A stretch of DNA of 64,000 bases from Collinsella sp. (GTDB taxonomy: Bacteria; Actinomycetota; Coriobacteriia; Coriobacteriales; Coriobacteriaceae), in assembly GCA_019414205.1 (NCBI GenBank), contig DXML01000021.1:1-64000 (forward strand), in the 5' to 3' direction. The translations under genes and the position numbers were made by a program. The notes beneath the pieces are model-generated. The model worked only from the letters and a program-made list of their open reading frames with translations. It was not told the DNA's origin and ran no database searches. Every line of letters starts with the position of its first letter. Positions within the stretch are counted from its first letter, which is position 1. Positions 32,264 to 40,138 of this stretch are shown here, piece by piece.

Positions 32264-32308
32264 AGCTCGGGTATGGCAAAGGAACTGTTCCTTCGCAATA
32301 CCCGAGCT
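32264..32308. repeat. Near-perfect 22-bp hairpin with GGAACTGTTCC tip
   Basis: AGCTCGGGTAT (32264-32274) pairs with ATACCCGAGCT (32298-32308), and inside GCAAAGGAAC pairs with GTTCCTTCGC with one mismatch. The tip is of the same kind as the AAAGGGACTGTCCCTTT hairpins nearby. Confidence 0.65.
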
Positions 32309-32377
32309 CTGATCTTCTGAAATGCGAACAAACATACGCATATCTAACTGCGCTTTGATAGAATCGGTATCGTTGAC

Positions 32378-32625
32378 GGCAGTCCCATGTGCCGGGCAGC
32401 GCCCTCCATCTGATGGGAGGTGATGCCCATGACCGATTTGATTGATTTCGTGAGACTTCTGACCGCCATGGTCTCGTTCTTCACGGCGCTTGTCGGCCTT
32501 TTCGAGGCACTCAAGCAGCGTTCGAAGCGTAACAGAAGGGGTCGCCGCCGCTAAGGCGTTGACCCCCTAATGCAAACAACGGCGCTGCCCAGCTAGCTAC
32601 AACTTGGGCTGCCGTCGACACTATT
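32378..32625. repeat. Inverted flanks around the 41-residue ORF
   Basis: The stretch after 32374 (GTTGACGGCAGTCCCA, then GGGCAGCGCC) reappears as its reverse complement after the ORF, between about 32580 and 32622, with small changes. The downstream copy can itself fold (ACGGCGCTGCCCA against TGGGCTGCCGT) as a terminator. Confidence 0.45.
32429..32554 (+). CDS. 41-residue membrane peptide, possible type I toxin
   Basis: This ORF is below the usual length cut-off. GGGAGGTGATGCCC lies directly upstream of the ATG. The peptide starts MTDLIDFVRL, has one hydrophobic helix (about 7-28) and ends in a strongly basic tail (eight Arg/Lys in the last eleven residues). This is the form of small toxins of the Fst/holin-like type I toxin-antitoxin systems. 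Flanking sequences (GTTGACGGCAG and GGGCAGCGCC upstream; their inverted counterparts downstream at about 32581-32620) form inverted repeats, as expected if an antisense RNA is made from the other strand. CCTCC-ATCTGAT-GGGAGG could hide the ribosome binding site. No antisense promoter is certain. Confidence 0.5.
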   Translation: MTDLIDFVRLLTAMVSFFTALVGLFEALKQRSKRNRRGRRR

Positions 32626-32667
32626 CTACCCACGAACGACATTTTGGACAATCGGTAATGCCGCCGT

Positions 32668-32704
32668 GGGATGTGACAAAGGGACTGCCCCCTCGTCACA
32701 TCCC
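32668..32704. repeat. Hairpin repeat of the TGTGACAAAGGGA family, copy 2
   Basis: GGGATGTGAC (32668-32677) pairs with GTCACATCCC (32695-32704); the upper stem AAAGGGACTGCCCCCT is degenerate relative to copy 1. Confidence 0.65.
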
Positions 32705-32726
32705 AAATATTGCCTTTACGTGTTGA

Positions 32727-32771
32727 TGCACACGGTGTGCAATAATACTCGCACTGTGCAATAGCGCACAG
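32727..32771 (+). promoter_or_regulatory. Two palindromes upstream of the second TetR gene
   Basis: TGCACAC-G-GTGTGCA (32727-32741) is a perfect palindrome overlapping an AATAAT -10-like box, and CTGTGC-AATAGC-GCACAG (32754-32771) follows. Their shared TGTGC half-sites suggest autoregulation of the TetR-activase operon. Confidence 0.5.
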
Positions 32772-32792
32772 GCTGAGTAACAAGGAGGACGC

Positions 32793-33503
32793 TTGTCCCA
32801 GCTCGAGAAATGCGATCGCCGGTCCCTTCGCTCGCAGCGTGCCCTTCGCCAGGCACTTGCCAGCGAGCTTGCCGAAAGCGGCGACCTTTCGCGCATTAAT
32901 GTCGCGTCGCTCACCGAGCGCGCCGGCCTTACGCGCCGCACGTTCTATTCGCACTACCGCGATATCCCCGACTTTATCAATCAAATCGAGGACGGCTTGC
33001 TGGCCGAGATCCGTGAGCGCATTGAGCTCATCACCGCAGCTCAGCTGCCTGATCTCTATCACAACATCGATGAGCTCGAGCCGGCGCCCGGTTCGGTTGA
33101 GTTGCTGCGTTATCTTGCGGCCAACCGCGACTTAATCGGTGCGCTGCTGGGTCCGGGCGGCGACCAGGCCTTCATTAATAGGATTATCGACACCGCGCGT
33201 GAGGCTGTGGTGCCGCGTGCGCAGACGGGCATTTTGGGCCTGGCGCTGGGCACGTTCTTTGACTACTACGTCACCTACGTCGTGAGTGCCGAGGTCGGCC
33301 TGATTCAGCGCTGGTTTGAGCGTGGGCTCACCGAATCGCCCGAGGCCATGGCACGCATTATGACGGTGCTCGCTTTTGTGCGCCCTGGTGACCTGTATGG
33401 CCAACCCATCGATATCAACGTGCCGGAATACGGCATGAAGCTATTGAACTTGCAGCTCGAGGACGCGGCCGACACCGCCGCAACCGTCGAGTCCAACAAC
33501 TAA
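32793..33503 (+). CDS. TetR-family regulator of the activase operon
   Basis: A 236-residue protein with a TTG start at 32793 placed by AAGGAGG. The N-terminal domain (RSQRALRQALASEL, then INVASLTERAGLTRRTFYSHY) is TetR type, with a C-terminal domain resembling the TetR_C_8 or DhaS-like group. The activase gene begins 11 bases after its stop, so both are one operon under the palindromes at 32727-32771. Confidence 0.85.
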   Translation: MSQLEKCDRRSLRSQRALRQALASELAESGDLSRINVASLTERAGLTRRTFYSHYRDIPDFINQIEDGLLAEIRERIELITAAQLPDLYHNIDELEPAPGSVELLRYLAANRDLIGALLGPGGDQAFINRIIDTAREAVVPRAQTGILGLALGTFFDYYVTYVVSAEVGLIQRWFERGLTESPEAMARIMTVLAFVRPGDLYGQPIDINVPEYGMKLLNLQLEDAADTAATVESNN

Positions 33504-33514
33504 GAGGAGAGACA

Positions 33515-36500
33515 ATGAGCAAGCTCGTCGAGGGCATTAAGGACCGCATGGTCGCTGCCGCACGCGAGGCCGCGCCCACCGTGATGGACGCCGCGCAGAA
33601 GGCCGCGACCGCGGCTGTCGAGAAAGTTGCCGAGGCAGTTGCCGATGCCAAGAACGTGGCAGGGGAGGCGTCCGTCACTAGCGAGCCCGCTACCGCCACT
33701 GAGCCCGTAGCCGCCGCCCACGCCCCCGAAGGCGCGATTTTCAACCCCGAGGCCGCCCACGGTAACCTGCACCTGGGCATCGACGTGGGCTCCACCACCG
33801 TCAAGCTCGCCGTGCTCAACGACGACAACCAGATCGTGTACGCCAAGTACCAGCGCCATCACACCGATGTCCGCGCTTGCGCCCGTGACCTGTTCGAGGG
33901 TGCTGCGACCGTGCTGCCGACGGCCCAAATGACCTGCGCCATTACCGGCTCGGGCGGTTTGCTGCTGTCCCAGTGGCTCGAGCTGGAGTTTGTCCAGGAG
34001 GTCATCGCCAGCAAACGCGCCGTCGAGACCCTCATCCCGGCCACCGACGTCGCCATCGAGCTGGGCGGCGAGGACGCCAAGATCATCTACTTCGATAACG
34101 GCATCGAGCAGCGCATGAACGGTACCTGCGCCGGCGGTACGGGCGCGTTCATCGACCAGATGGCAACCCTGCTGCACACCGACGCGAGCGGCCTCAACGA
34201 GCTCGCGGCCAACGCCACCACCATCTATCCCATCGCCAGCCGCTGCGGCGTCTTTGCCAAGACCGACGTCCAGCCGCTGCTCAACGAGGGCGCCCGTCCC
34301 GAGGACGTGGCCGCCTCCATCTTCCAGGCCGTCGTGACCCAGACCATCTCGGGTCTGGCGTGCGGCCGTCCCATTCGCGGTAACGTCGCCTTCCTGGGCG
34401 GCCCGCTGCAGTATCTCTCCGAGCTGCGCCACCGCTTCTATCTCACGCTCAACCTGGACGAGGAGCACCGCATTGTGCCCCAAAACGCCCACCTGTTTGT
34501 GGCGAGCGGCGCCGCCATGGCGCACGAGTCCAACAAGCTCAGCACGTTCCCGCAGCTCATCGAGGCTATCGACAGCTTGGGCGACACGCAGGGTGCTGAG
34601 GTCGAGCGCCTGGACCCGCTCTTTGCCACCGACGAGGACTTTGCCGAGTTCAAGGGTCGCCACGACACCGAGGTCGTCCCCAAGGGCAAGCTCGACGGCT
34701 ACACCGGCCGTGTGTTCATCGGCATCGACGCCGGTTCCACCACCATGAAGGCCGCGCTCGTGGGCGAGGACGGCCAGCTGCTGCACACCTGGTACGGCAA
34801 CAACAACGGCGACATCCTGGGCACGGCCAAGGTCATCATGGCCGATTTCTACAACCACATCCCTGCGGGCTGTACCATCGGCCACGTGACCACCACGGGC
34901 TACGGCGAGGCGCTGCTCATCGAGGCCCTCAAGGCCGATTCCGGCGAGATCGAGACCGTCGCGCACCTGCGCGGCGCCAAGGCTTTCCTGCCCGGCGTCG
35001 AGTTCATCCTGGACATTGGCGGCCAGGACATGAAGTGCCTGCGTGTGAAGGACGGCGTCATCGAGCACATCATGCTCAACGAGGCCTGCTCGTCGGGCTG
35101 CGGCAGCTTTATCGAGAGTTTCGCCGTGTCTATGAACATGGACGTGCGCGCGTTTGCCGATGCCGCCATCCATGCCAAGGCCCCCGTCGACCTGGGCAGC
35201 CGCTGCACGGTCTTTATGAACTCGCGCGTCAAGCAGGCGCAAAAGGAAGGCGCCACGGTGGGCGACATTGCGGCCGGCCTGTCTTATTCCGTCATCAAGA
35301 ATGCCCTGTTCAAGGTCATTAAGCTGCGCGACCCCAAGGAGATCGGCAGTCAGGTGATCGTCCAAGGCGGCACCTTTATGTCCGACGCCACGCTGCGTGC
35401 GTTTGAGCAGCTCACCGGTGTTCACGCCGTGCGCCCCGACATCGCCGGCTGTATGGGCGCCTACGGTGCGGCCCTGCTCGCCCGCGATCGCGCCGGCGCC
35501 GACGGCACCTCGACCATCCTTTCGGCCGAGGACATCGCGCACCTCACCGTGACGCAAAAGCACGTCCGCTGCGGACGTTGCTCCAACAACTGCCAGCTTA
35601 CCGTCAACGATTTTGGCGGCGGCAGGCGCTTCATTACCGGCAACCGCTGCGAGAAGGGCGCCGGCCACAAAAAGCAAAAGACCGAGGCCCCCAACCTCTT
35701 CAAAAAGAAAAACGAGCTGCTGTTTAACCGCGAGGTGCTGAGCCCCGACGAGGCCCCGCGCGGCACCGTCGGCATCCCCCGCGCCCTCAACATGTACGAG
35801 AACTACCCCTTCTGGCACGCGTTCTTTACGCGTCTGGGCTTTAGCGTGCAACTGTCCGACCAGTCGAGCAAAAAGACCTACCAGGCGGGTATCGAGTCCA
35901 TGCCGTCCGAGAGCGTGTGCTATCCGGCAAAGATGAGCCACGGCCACGTGATGAACCTTATCGACCGTGACGTCGACTTCATCTGGATGCCGTGCGTGCG
36001 CTGGGAGCGCAAAGAGGATCCGACGGCCGGTAACTGCTACAACTGCCCCATCGTTATGAGCTACCCCACGGCGCTGGCGCTCAACATTGATGAGATCCGC
36101 GAGCAGAACATCGAGTTCCTGTACCCGTTTGTGCCCTATCACGACAAGACCGAGCTCAAGCGCCGTCTGTATCAGGTGCTCGCCGTCGACCGCGTGGCCG
36201 ATGCCGAGGCTGGTCGTGGTCGCGTGCGTGGACCCAAGATCACGCGCTCCGAGGTCGATGCCGCCGTCAACGCTGCCTTTGAGGCCGATGCGCGTTTCCA
36301 CGAGGACATCCAGACCATGGGCGAGGAGGCTCTTAAGTGGGTCGAGGACCACGGTGGTCACGGCATCGTGCTCGCCGGCCGCCCCTACCATAACGACCCC
36401 GAGATCAACCATGCCCTGCCCGAGCTTATCTCGAGCTTTGGCTTTGCGGTCTTTACCGAGGATTCGCTCGCGCATCTTGTAAAGCCCGAGCGTCCGATTC

Positions 36501-38293
36501 GCGTCGTCGACCAGTGGATGTACCACAGCCGCCTGTACGCCGTCGCCCGTTTTGTGACGATGCGCAACGATTTGGACCTGATCCAGCTCAACTCTTTCGG
36601 CTGCGGTCTGGACGCCCTGACCACCGACCAGGTGCAGGAGATTCTGGAAGCCAGCGGCAAGATCTACACCGTGCTCAAGATTGACGAGGTGTCCAACCTG
36701 GGCGCCGCGCGCATCCGCATCCGCTCGCTCATGGCCGCGCTCAAGGACCAGGAGGCCGAGCGCTTGGCCGAGGCCACGGCCGCGGGCGAGGCCTACGAGC
36801 AGGGCGATGCCGCGCCGGTGGCGCCCTCCACGGATGCTCCCGCGTTCGCGAGCCGCAAGTACACGTTTGAGGCTCAGCGCGAGAGTGCTTCGACCGCGTG
36901 GCCCAAGGTGCCCTTTACCGAGCAGATGCGCGACGAGGGCTACACCATCCTGTGCCCGCAGATGGCGCCGATCCACTTTGACCTGGTCAAAGAGGTGTTC
37001 CGCGGTGCCGGCTACAACCTTGAGCTGCTGCCCTCGACTGACCACGATGCCGTCGAGGCGGGTCTGCGCTACGTGAACAATGACATTTGCTACCCGTCGA
37101 TTCTGGTAACGGGTCAGATTATGGAGGCCATCGAGAGCGGTCGGTACGACCTGTCCAAGACGGCCGTGGTCATCAGTCAGACCGGCGGCGGCTGCCGTGC
37201 TACCAACTACATCGCGCTCATTCGCAAGGCCCTGCGCGAGAGCGGCCACCCCGAGATTCCGGTGATCTCGCTTTCGGCCGTGGCGCTCGGCGAGGACAAC
37301 CCCGGCTTTAAGATTACGCCGGCGCTGCTTAAGCAGGCAGTCTACGCGGTGCTCTTTGGCGACGTGATGATGCAGATGCTCTACCGCTGCCGCCCGTACG
37401 AGGCCACGCCCGGTGCCGCCAACGCGCTCTACGAGGAGTACATGGCACGAGCCCGCAAGCTGGCGCCCAAGTTCAACCGCCACAACTACACCAAGCTGTG
37501 CCGCGAAGCCATCCGCGCGTTCGATACCATGCCGCTCGTGGGCGAGGGCACCAAGCCGCGCGTGGGCGTGGTCGGCGAGATTCTGGTCAAGTTCCATCCC
37601 ACGGCCAACAACCATGTGGTCGACGTGATCGAGCGCGAGGGCTGCGAGGCCGTAGTACCGGGCCTGCTTGACTTCTTCTTGTACTCCATGAGCAACGCCG
37701 AGCTGCAGAAAGACGAGTTGGGAAGCTCTGCCACTACGCGCGCGGGCATGCAAGCGCTTATTAAGCTCGTGGACTGGATGCGTACGCCGGTGGAGGAGAT
37801 GCTCGAAAAGTCCCGCCGCTTTGAGGCGCCCGAGCGCATCGGCACCATGGCCGACAAGGCCCGTACGGTGCTTTCGGTGTGCAACAACATGGGCGAAGGC
37901 TGGCTCCTCACGGCCGAGATGCTCGACCTGATCGATCACGGTGCGCCCAACATCATCTGCACGCAGCCCTTCGCGTGCCTGCCCAATCACGTGGTGGGCA
38001 AGGCCGTGATCAAGGAGCTGCGCCGTCAGCATCCCGAGAGCAACATTGTCGCGGTGGACTACGACCCCGGTGCATCCGAGGTCAACCAGCTCAACCGTAT
38101 TAAGCTCATGATCAGTGTGGCCAAGGAGAACATGCGCGCCGGTAAGGGCTTTAAGCTCGAGAAGGTGGCGCCGCTCGCGATGGACGAGGTCACTGGCCAG
38201 ATGCGCGCCCACGATGGCTGCGTGAGCTGCGGTTCGGTCGACGAGAGCGCCGTGGCGTCGGTCGCTGAGCGCCTGGGATGCGGTGTGAAGTAG
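33515..38293 (+). CDS. Large 2-hydroxyacyl-CoA dehydratase activase-related protein (BcrA/BadF-type ATPase, DUF2229, HgdB-like)
   Basis: A 1592-residue protein. Residues 1-80 are Ala-rich and helical. Two BadF/BcrA ATPase domains follow, at about 86-345 (LGIDVGSTTVKLAVL) and about 401-665 (IGIDAGSTTMKAAL, with GGQDMKC). A Cys-rich segment CGRCSNNC lies near 686, DUF2229 from about 750 and an HgdB-like domain from about 1130 to the end. HgdC-type activases use ATP to transfer one electron from an iron-sulfur cluster to a dehydratase. The role of this giant fused form, common in gut anaerobes, is not settled. The final 150 residues are duplicated at 43564. A long antisense open frame reflects GC-rich codon use. 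Confidence 0.88.
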   Translation: MSKLVEGIKDRMVAAAREAAPTVMDAAQKAATAAVEKVAEAVADAKNVAGEASVTSEPATATEPVAAAHAPEGAIFNPEAAHGNLHLGIDVGSTTVKLAVLNDDNQIVYAKYQRHHTDVRACARDLFEGAATVLPTAQMTCAITGSGGLLLSQWLELEFVQEVIASKRAVETLIPATDVAIELGGEDAKIIYFDNGIEQRMNGTCAGGTGAFIDQMATLLHTDASGLNELAANATTIYPIASRCGVFAKTDVQPLLNEGARPEDVAASIFQAVVTQTISGLACGRPIRGNVAFLGGPLQYLSELRHRFYLTLNLDEEHRIVPQNAHLFVASGAAMAHESNKLSTFPQLIEAIDSLGDTQGAEVERLDPLFATDEDFAEFKGRHDTEVVPKGKLDGYTGRVFIGIDAGSTTMKAALVGEDGQLLHTWYGNNNGDILGTAKVIMADFYNHIPAGCTIGHVTTTGYGEALLIEALKADSGEIETVAHLRGAKAFLPGVEFILDIGGQDMKCLRVKDGVIEHIMLNEACSSGCGSFIESFAVSMNMDVRAFADAAIHAKAPVDLGSRCTVFMNSRVKQAQKEGATVGDIAAGLSYSVIKNALFKVIKLRDPKEIGSQVIVQGGTFMSDATLRAFEQLTGVHAVRPDIAGCMGAYGAALLARDRAGADGTSTILSAEDIAHLTVTQKHVRCGRCSNNCQLTVNDFGGGRRFITGNRCEKGAGHKKQKTEAPNLFKKKNELLFNREVLSPDEAPRGTVGIPRALNMYENYPFWHAFFTRLGFSVQLSDQSSKKTYQAGIESMPSESVCYPAKMSHGHVMNLIDRDVDFIWMPCVRWERKEDPTAGNCYNCPIVMSYPTALALNIDEIREQNIEFLYPFVPYHDKTELKRRLYQVLAVDRVADAEAGRGRVRGPKITRSEVDAAVNAAFEADARFHEDIQTMGEEALKWVEDHGGHGIVLAGRPYHNDPEINHALPELISSFGFAVFTEDSLAHLVKPERPIRVVDQWMYHSRLYAVARFVTMRNDLDLIQLNSFGCGLDALTTDQVQEILEASGKIYTVLKIDEVSNLGAARIRIRSLMAALKDQEAERLAEATAAGEAYEQGDAAPVAPSTDAPAFASRKYTFEAQRESASTAWPKVPFTEQMRDEGYTILCPQMAPIHFDLVKEVFRGAGYNLELLPSTDHDAVEAGLRYVNNDICYPSILVTGQIMEAIESGRYDLSKTAVVISQTGGGCRATNYIALIRKALRESGHPEIPVISLSAVALGEDNPGFKITPALLKQAVYAVLFGDVMMQMLYRCRPYEATPGAANALYEEYMARARKLAPKFNRHNYTKLCREAIRAFDTMPLVGEGTKPRVGVVGEILVKFHPTANNHVVDVIEREGCEAVVPGLLDFFLYSMSNAELQKDELGSSATTRAGMQALIKLVDWMRTPVEEMLEKSRRFEAPERIGTMADKARTVLSVCNNMGEGWLLTAEMLDLIDHGAPNIICTQPFACLPNHVVGKAVIKELRRQHPESNIVAVDYDPGASEVNQLNRIKLMISVAKENMRAGKGFKLEKVAPLAMDEVTGQMRAHDGCVSCGSVDESAVASVAERLGCGVK

Positions 38294-38297
38294 CTAA
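37841..38297 (+). repeat. Direct duplication, copy A: 3' end of the activase gene
   Basis: This segment matches 43558-44017 from GGCACCATGGCC onward. Over the first about 390 bases I count about 14 differences, all synonymous; the last 20 codons are more divergent and copy B has one extra codon. The two copies bracket the AT-rich island. Confidence 0.85.
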
Positions 38298-38299
38298 AT

Positions 38300-38641
38300 T
38301 ATTCCGACGCTAACAGCGGCTTGCCGAAATAGTATGTGAGGCGCGGTGATGGCCATCTGGCTGTCGCCGCGCCATCTTTCTCTGGCTTGGTCTGGGGCGG
38401 TGCTGACAATGAATGGTGCGGTCAGTGCTCGGCTCAACCCGCTGAGAAGGTGGGGCTGAGCCATTTATTCCGGAAGTGGGGCACAGACTTGCGGGTGGTG
38501 AGTGGGTCACTGATTTGGCAAGAGTCTGTCAGGCCCTCGTTGTTTTTTTCTCGGAATACTTCAAAAAACATGGGCTGACCCACGCTTCTGTTCTGGCGGA
38601 ATACTTTGCTGTTTTGCATGGAATTAGCATGCCCGTCATAT
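38300..38641. other. Intergenic stretch at the left edge of the island
   Basis: No gene is convincing here. GGCGCGG/CCGCGCC (38340-38346 with 38367-38373) forms a hairpin that may end the activase transcript. TGTTTTTT/AAAAAACA near 38539-38571 forms a second, AT-type hairpin. Base composition shifts from GC-rich to AT-richer across this interval, placing the island edge here. Confidence 0.5.
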
Positions 38642-39598
38642 TCAGCTGGAAAGGTCTCCTCTTTCAGCGCTTTTTAGGCATCGAGAGAGCTGGCGTGCCT
38701 CAAGTTGAATGCAGCTTATCGCGTGATGAATCTGCGCTTGGGTATAGTTTGAATTTGAAACGCAGTAAAAAGGGATTGATATTCTGTCTTGTTCGCCTAG
38801 GCAAACGATTTTTACTGGACAGCCTATCTTGATTTGAGACGCTTGTGAAGCTATGGTCAGAATAATCCCATGCTTATGAATCAGAAAATCGGACAAATAT
38901 TGCTGGTCTGCTAAGTTAATATTCTCGTAGGAAGGGAAAAGGCCCAGATGGTTAAATACTGAGCTTATTCTCTTTCGACAATATCGAATGTCACAGGTGT
39001 TTGCAATTGGATATCGAGCCACCGCGTTTAGATTCGCCGTTGCGTGACTAGCTAATGGGTGACTGCTTTCAACTAAGAGGTTGACTTCAGCATTCAATAA
39101 AAAATGTGATTCAAAAAGATCGATGTCTACTTGTCCAGCGACAATTGCAATGTCGATTTGTCTGTCAAGTAGAAGGGATAAACACGTTCCGCCGTCGTCA
39201 TATCTGGAAACAGTAAACTTACCGCCCTTATACTTTTTCGAAAGCCCGTTCAGTGTAGTCTGGTTGAACCAGCTTGTGAGTATTGGCGCTAGTCCGACTG
39301 CAACGCGTGTCAAGCGTGTCTGGTTTATTTTTATCTTTTCACGCGTGACTTGCGCATACGCTTGAATTGCCTCAATTGAAGCGTATGCATCCAATGCTAT
39401 AGGAAGGATTTTCTCTCCATAGTTTGTTAGATTTAAAATACCGCCCCTTTTTTCGAACAGCTTCAGACCAAGTTCAGATTCCAATGCTCGAATGCCTTTT
39501 GAAACAGCTTGCGGCGAAACGCTTAATGTAGTTGCTGCATCCGAGTAATTCTGATAATCAAATACCTTTATGAAATACTGCAGCTGAACAACATTCAC
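38642..39598 (-). CDS. LysR-family regulator of the RiPP locus
   Basis: A 318-residue LysR-type protein. The winged helix-turn-helix spans 1-60 (LQYFIKVFDYQNYSDAATTLSVSPQAVSKGIRALE in part) and an effector-binding domain fills the rest. It is divergent from the peptide genes, with 158 bases between, the classical arrangement for a LysR protein that controls the neighbouring operon. AAGGAC lies before the ATG. Codon use is AT-richer than in flanking genes, as elsewhere in the island. The co-inducer is unknown. Confidence 0.88.
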   Translation of the reverse strand: MNVVQLQYFIKVFDYQNYSDAATTLSVSPQAVSKGIRALESELGLKLFEKRGGILNLTNYGEKILPIALDAYASIEAIQAYAQVTREKIKINQTRLTRVAVGLAPILTSWFNQTTLNGLSKKYKGGKFTVSRYDDGGTCLSLLLDRQIDIAIVAGQVDIDLFESHFLLNAEVNLLVESSHPLASHATANLNAVARYPIANTCDIRYCRKRISSVFNHLGLFPSYENINLADQQYLSDFLIHKHGIILTIASQASQIKIGCPVKIVCLGEQDRISIPFYCVSNSNYTQAQIHHAISCIQLEARQLSRCLKSAERGDLSS

Positions 39599-39662
39599 CA
39601 GAATGTCCTTAGGTTGAATTTTTAATCAGGCTAAGTGTAAATTAAAAAATGTTAAACAAGAC

Positions 39663-39698
39663 AAACAAATTGTTTCTTCTAGTACAAAAAGTTATCAA
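39663..39698 (+). promoter_or_regulatory. Candidate promoter with palindrome for the RiPP operon
   Basis: The palindrome AAACAA-A-TTGTTT (39663-39675) overlaps TTGTTT, which is followed after 17 bases by TATCAA (39693-39698). A second -10-like TATAAC is at 39725. The palindrome over the -35 box would suit LysR control. Which start is used cannot be told. Confidence 0.35.
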
Positions 39699-39756
39699 AC
39701 AGCTTTTGATTTTTTGACCAAAGTATAACTAGGCCTAGAACGAGAAAGGAGCCATT

Positions 39757-39927
39757 GTGGATTGGATACAGCCAACTCAAACACCTAACGATATTGCTTT
39801 GCTATCAAGTTGGTGTCCTTGTCAGGGCGCAAAATGCCAGGGGCGCTGTAATCCCTGGGGGATGTGTGCCGTGTACACGGGCGGGAATTGCCGTGCATTT
39901 CAACATTGCGGTATACACGTTAGCTAG
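39757..39927 (+). CDS. Cysteine-rich RiPP precursor peptide 1
   Basis: A 56-residue ORF with a GTG start and AAAGGAG five bases upstream. It reads MDWIQPTQTPNDIALLSSW then a core with seven Cys at 20, 22, 27, 31, 37, 45 and 51, including CPC, CQGAKC and CNPWGMC, ending CGIHVS. The overlapping longer frame from 39755 is a shadow without these features. The N-terminal 19 residues would be the leader. A radical SAM/SPASM maturase, an exporter and a CPBP-type protein follow, so Cys-derived thioether cross-links (sactipeptide or ranthipeptide type) are the likely modification. I know no close relative. Confidence 0.75.
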   Translation: MDWIQPTQTPNDIALLSSWCPCQGAKCQGRCNPWGMCAVYTGGNCRAFQHCGIHVS

Positions 39928-39935
39928 GAGCTTCG

Positions 39936-40100
39936 ATGGAATATATTCAAAAGCCAGTGAATACTCAGATGCCTGCTTCGTCTCGAGATATTTCTACGTG
40001 TGTGTCCTGTGCAGCGCATATTTGTTGGAGTTATTCAGGGGGAGGACCGTGTGGCCTGAGGATCTGCATTACCAAATTTTGTGGCTGGAATTACTCCTAA
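39936..40100 (+). CDS. Cysteine-rich RiPP precursor peptide 2
   Basis: A 54-residue ORF eight bases after peptide 1, with AGGAG overlapping the previous stop and again five bases from the ATG. It begins MEYIQKPVNTQMPASSRDIS, matching the M-acidic-aromatic-IQ start of peptide 1, then has six Cys at 22, 25, 30, 39, 44 and 49 (CVSC, SGGGPCGLRIC, FCGWNYS end). The cores differ between the two peptides while the leader start is shared, as expected if the same maturase recognises both. Six Cys in about 45 residues recalls the SCIFF group, but the sequence is not the conserved SCIFF sequence. Confidence 0.75.
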   Translation: MEYIQKPVNTQMPASSRDISTCVSCAAHICWSYSGGGPCGLRICITKFCGWNYS

Positions 40101-40138
40101 TGGCAGGTTGAAATATTGAAATATGCAACGGAGTAGAA

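Noticed and set aside
33500..38212. 1570-codon open frame antisense to the activase gene
   Set aside because: It mirrors the sense gene exactly; strong G/C third-position bias removes stop codons in this antisense frame. No domains or ribosome binding site are seen.
39755..40111. 118-codon frame across the precursor region
   Set aside because: It starts with TTG two bases before the real GTG start, resembles no protein and is out of frame with both Cys-rich peptides, each of which has its own ribosome binding site.
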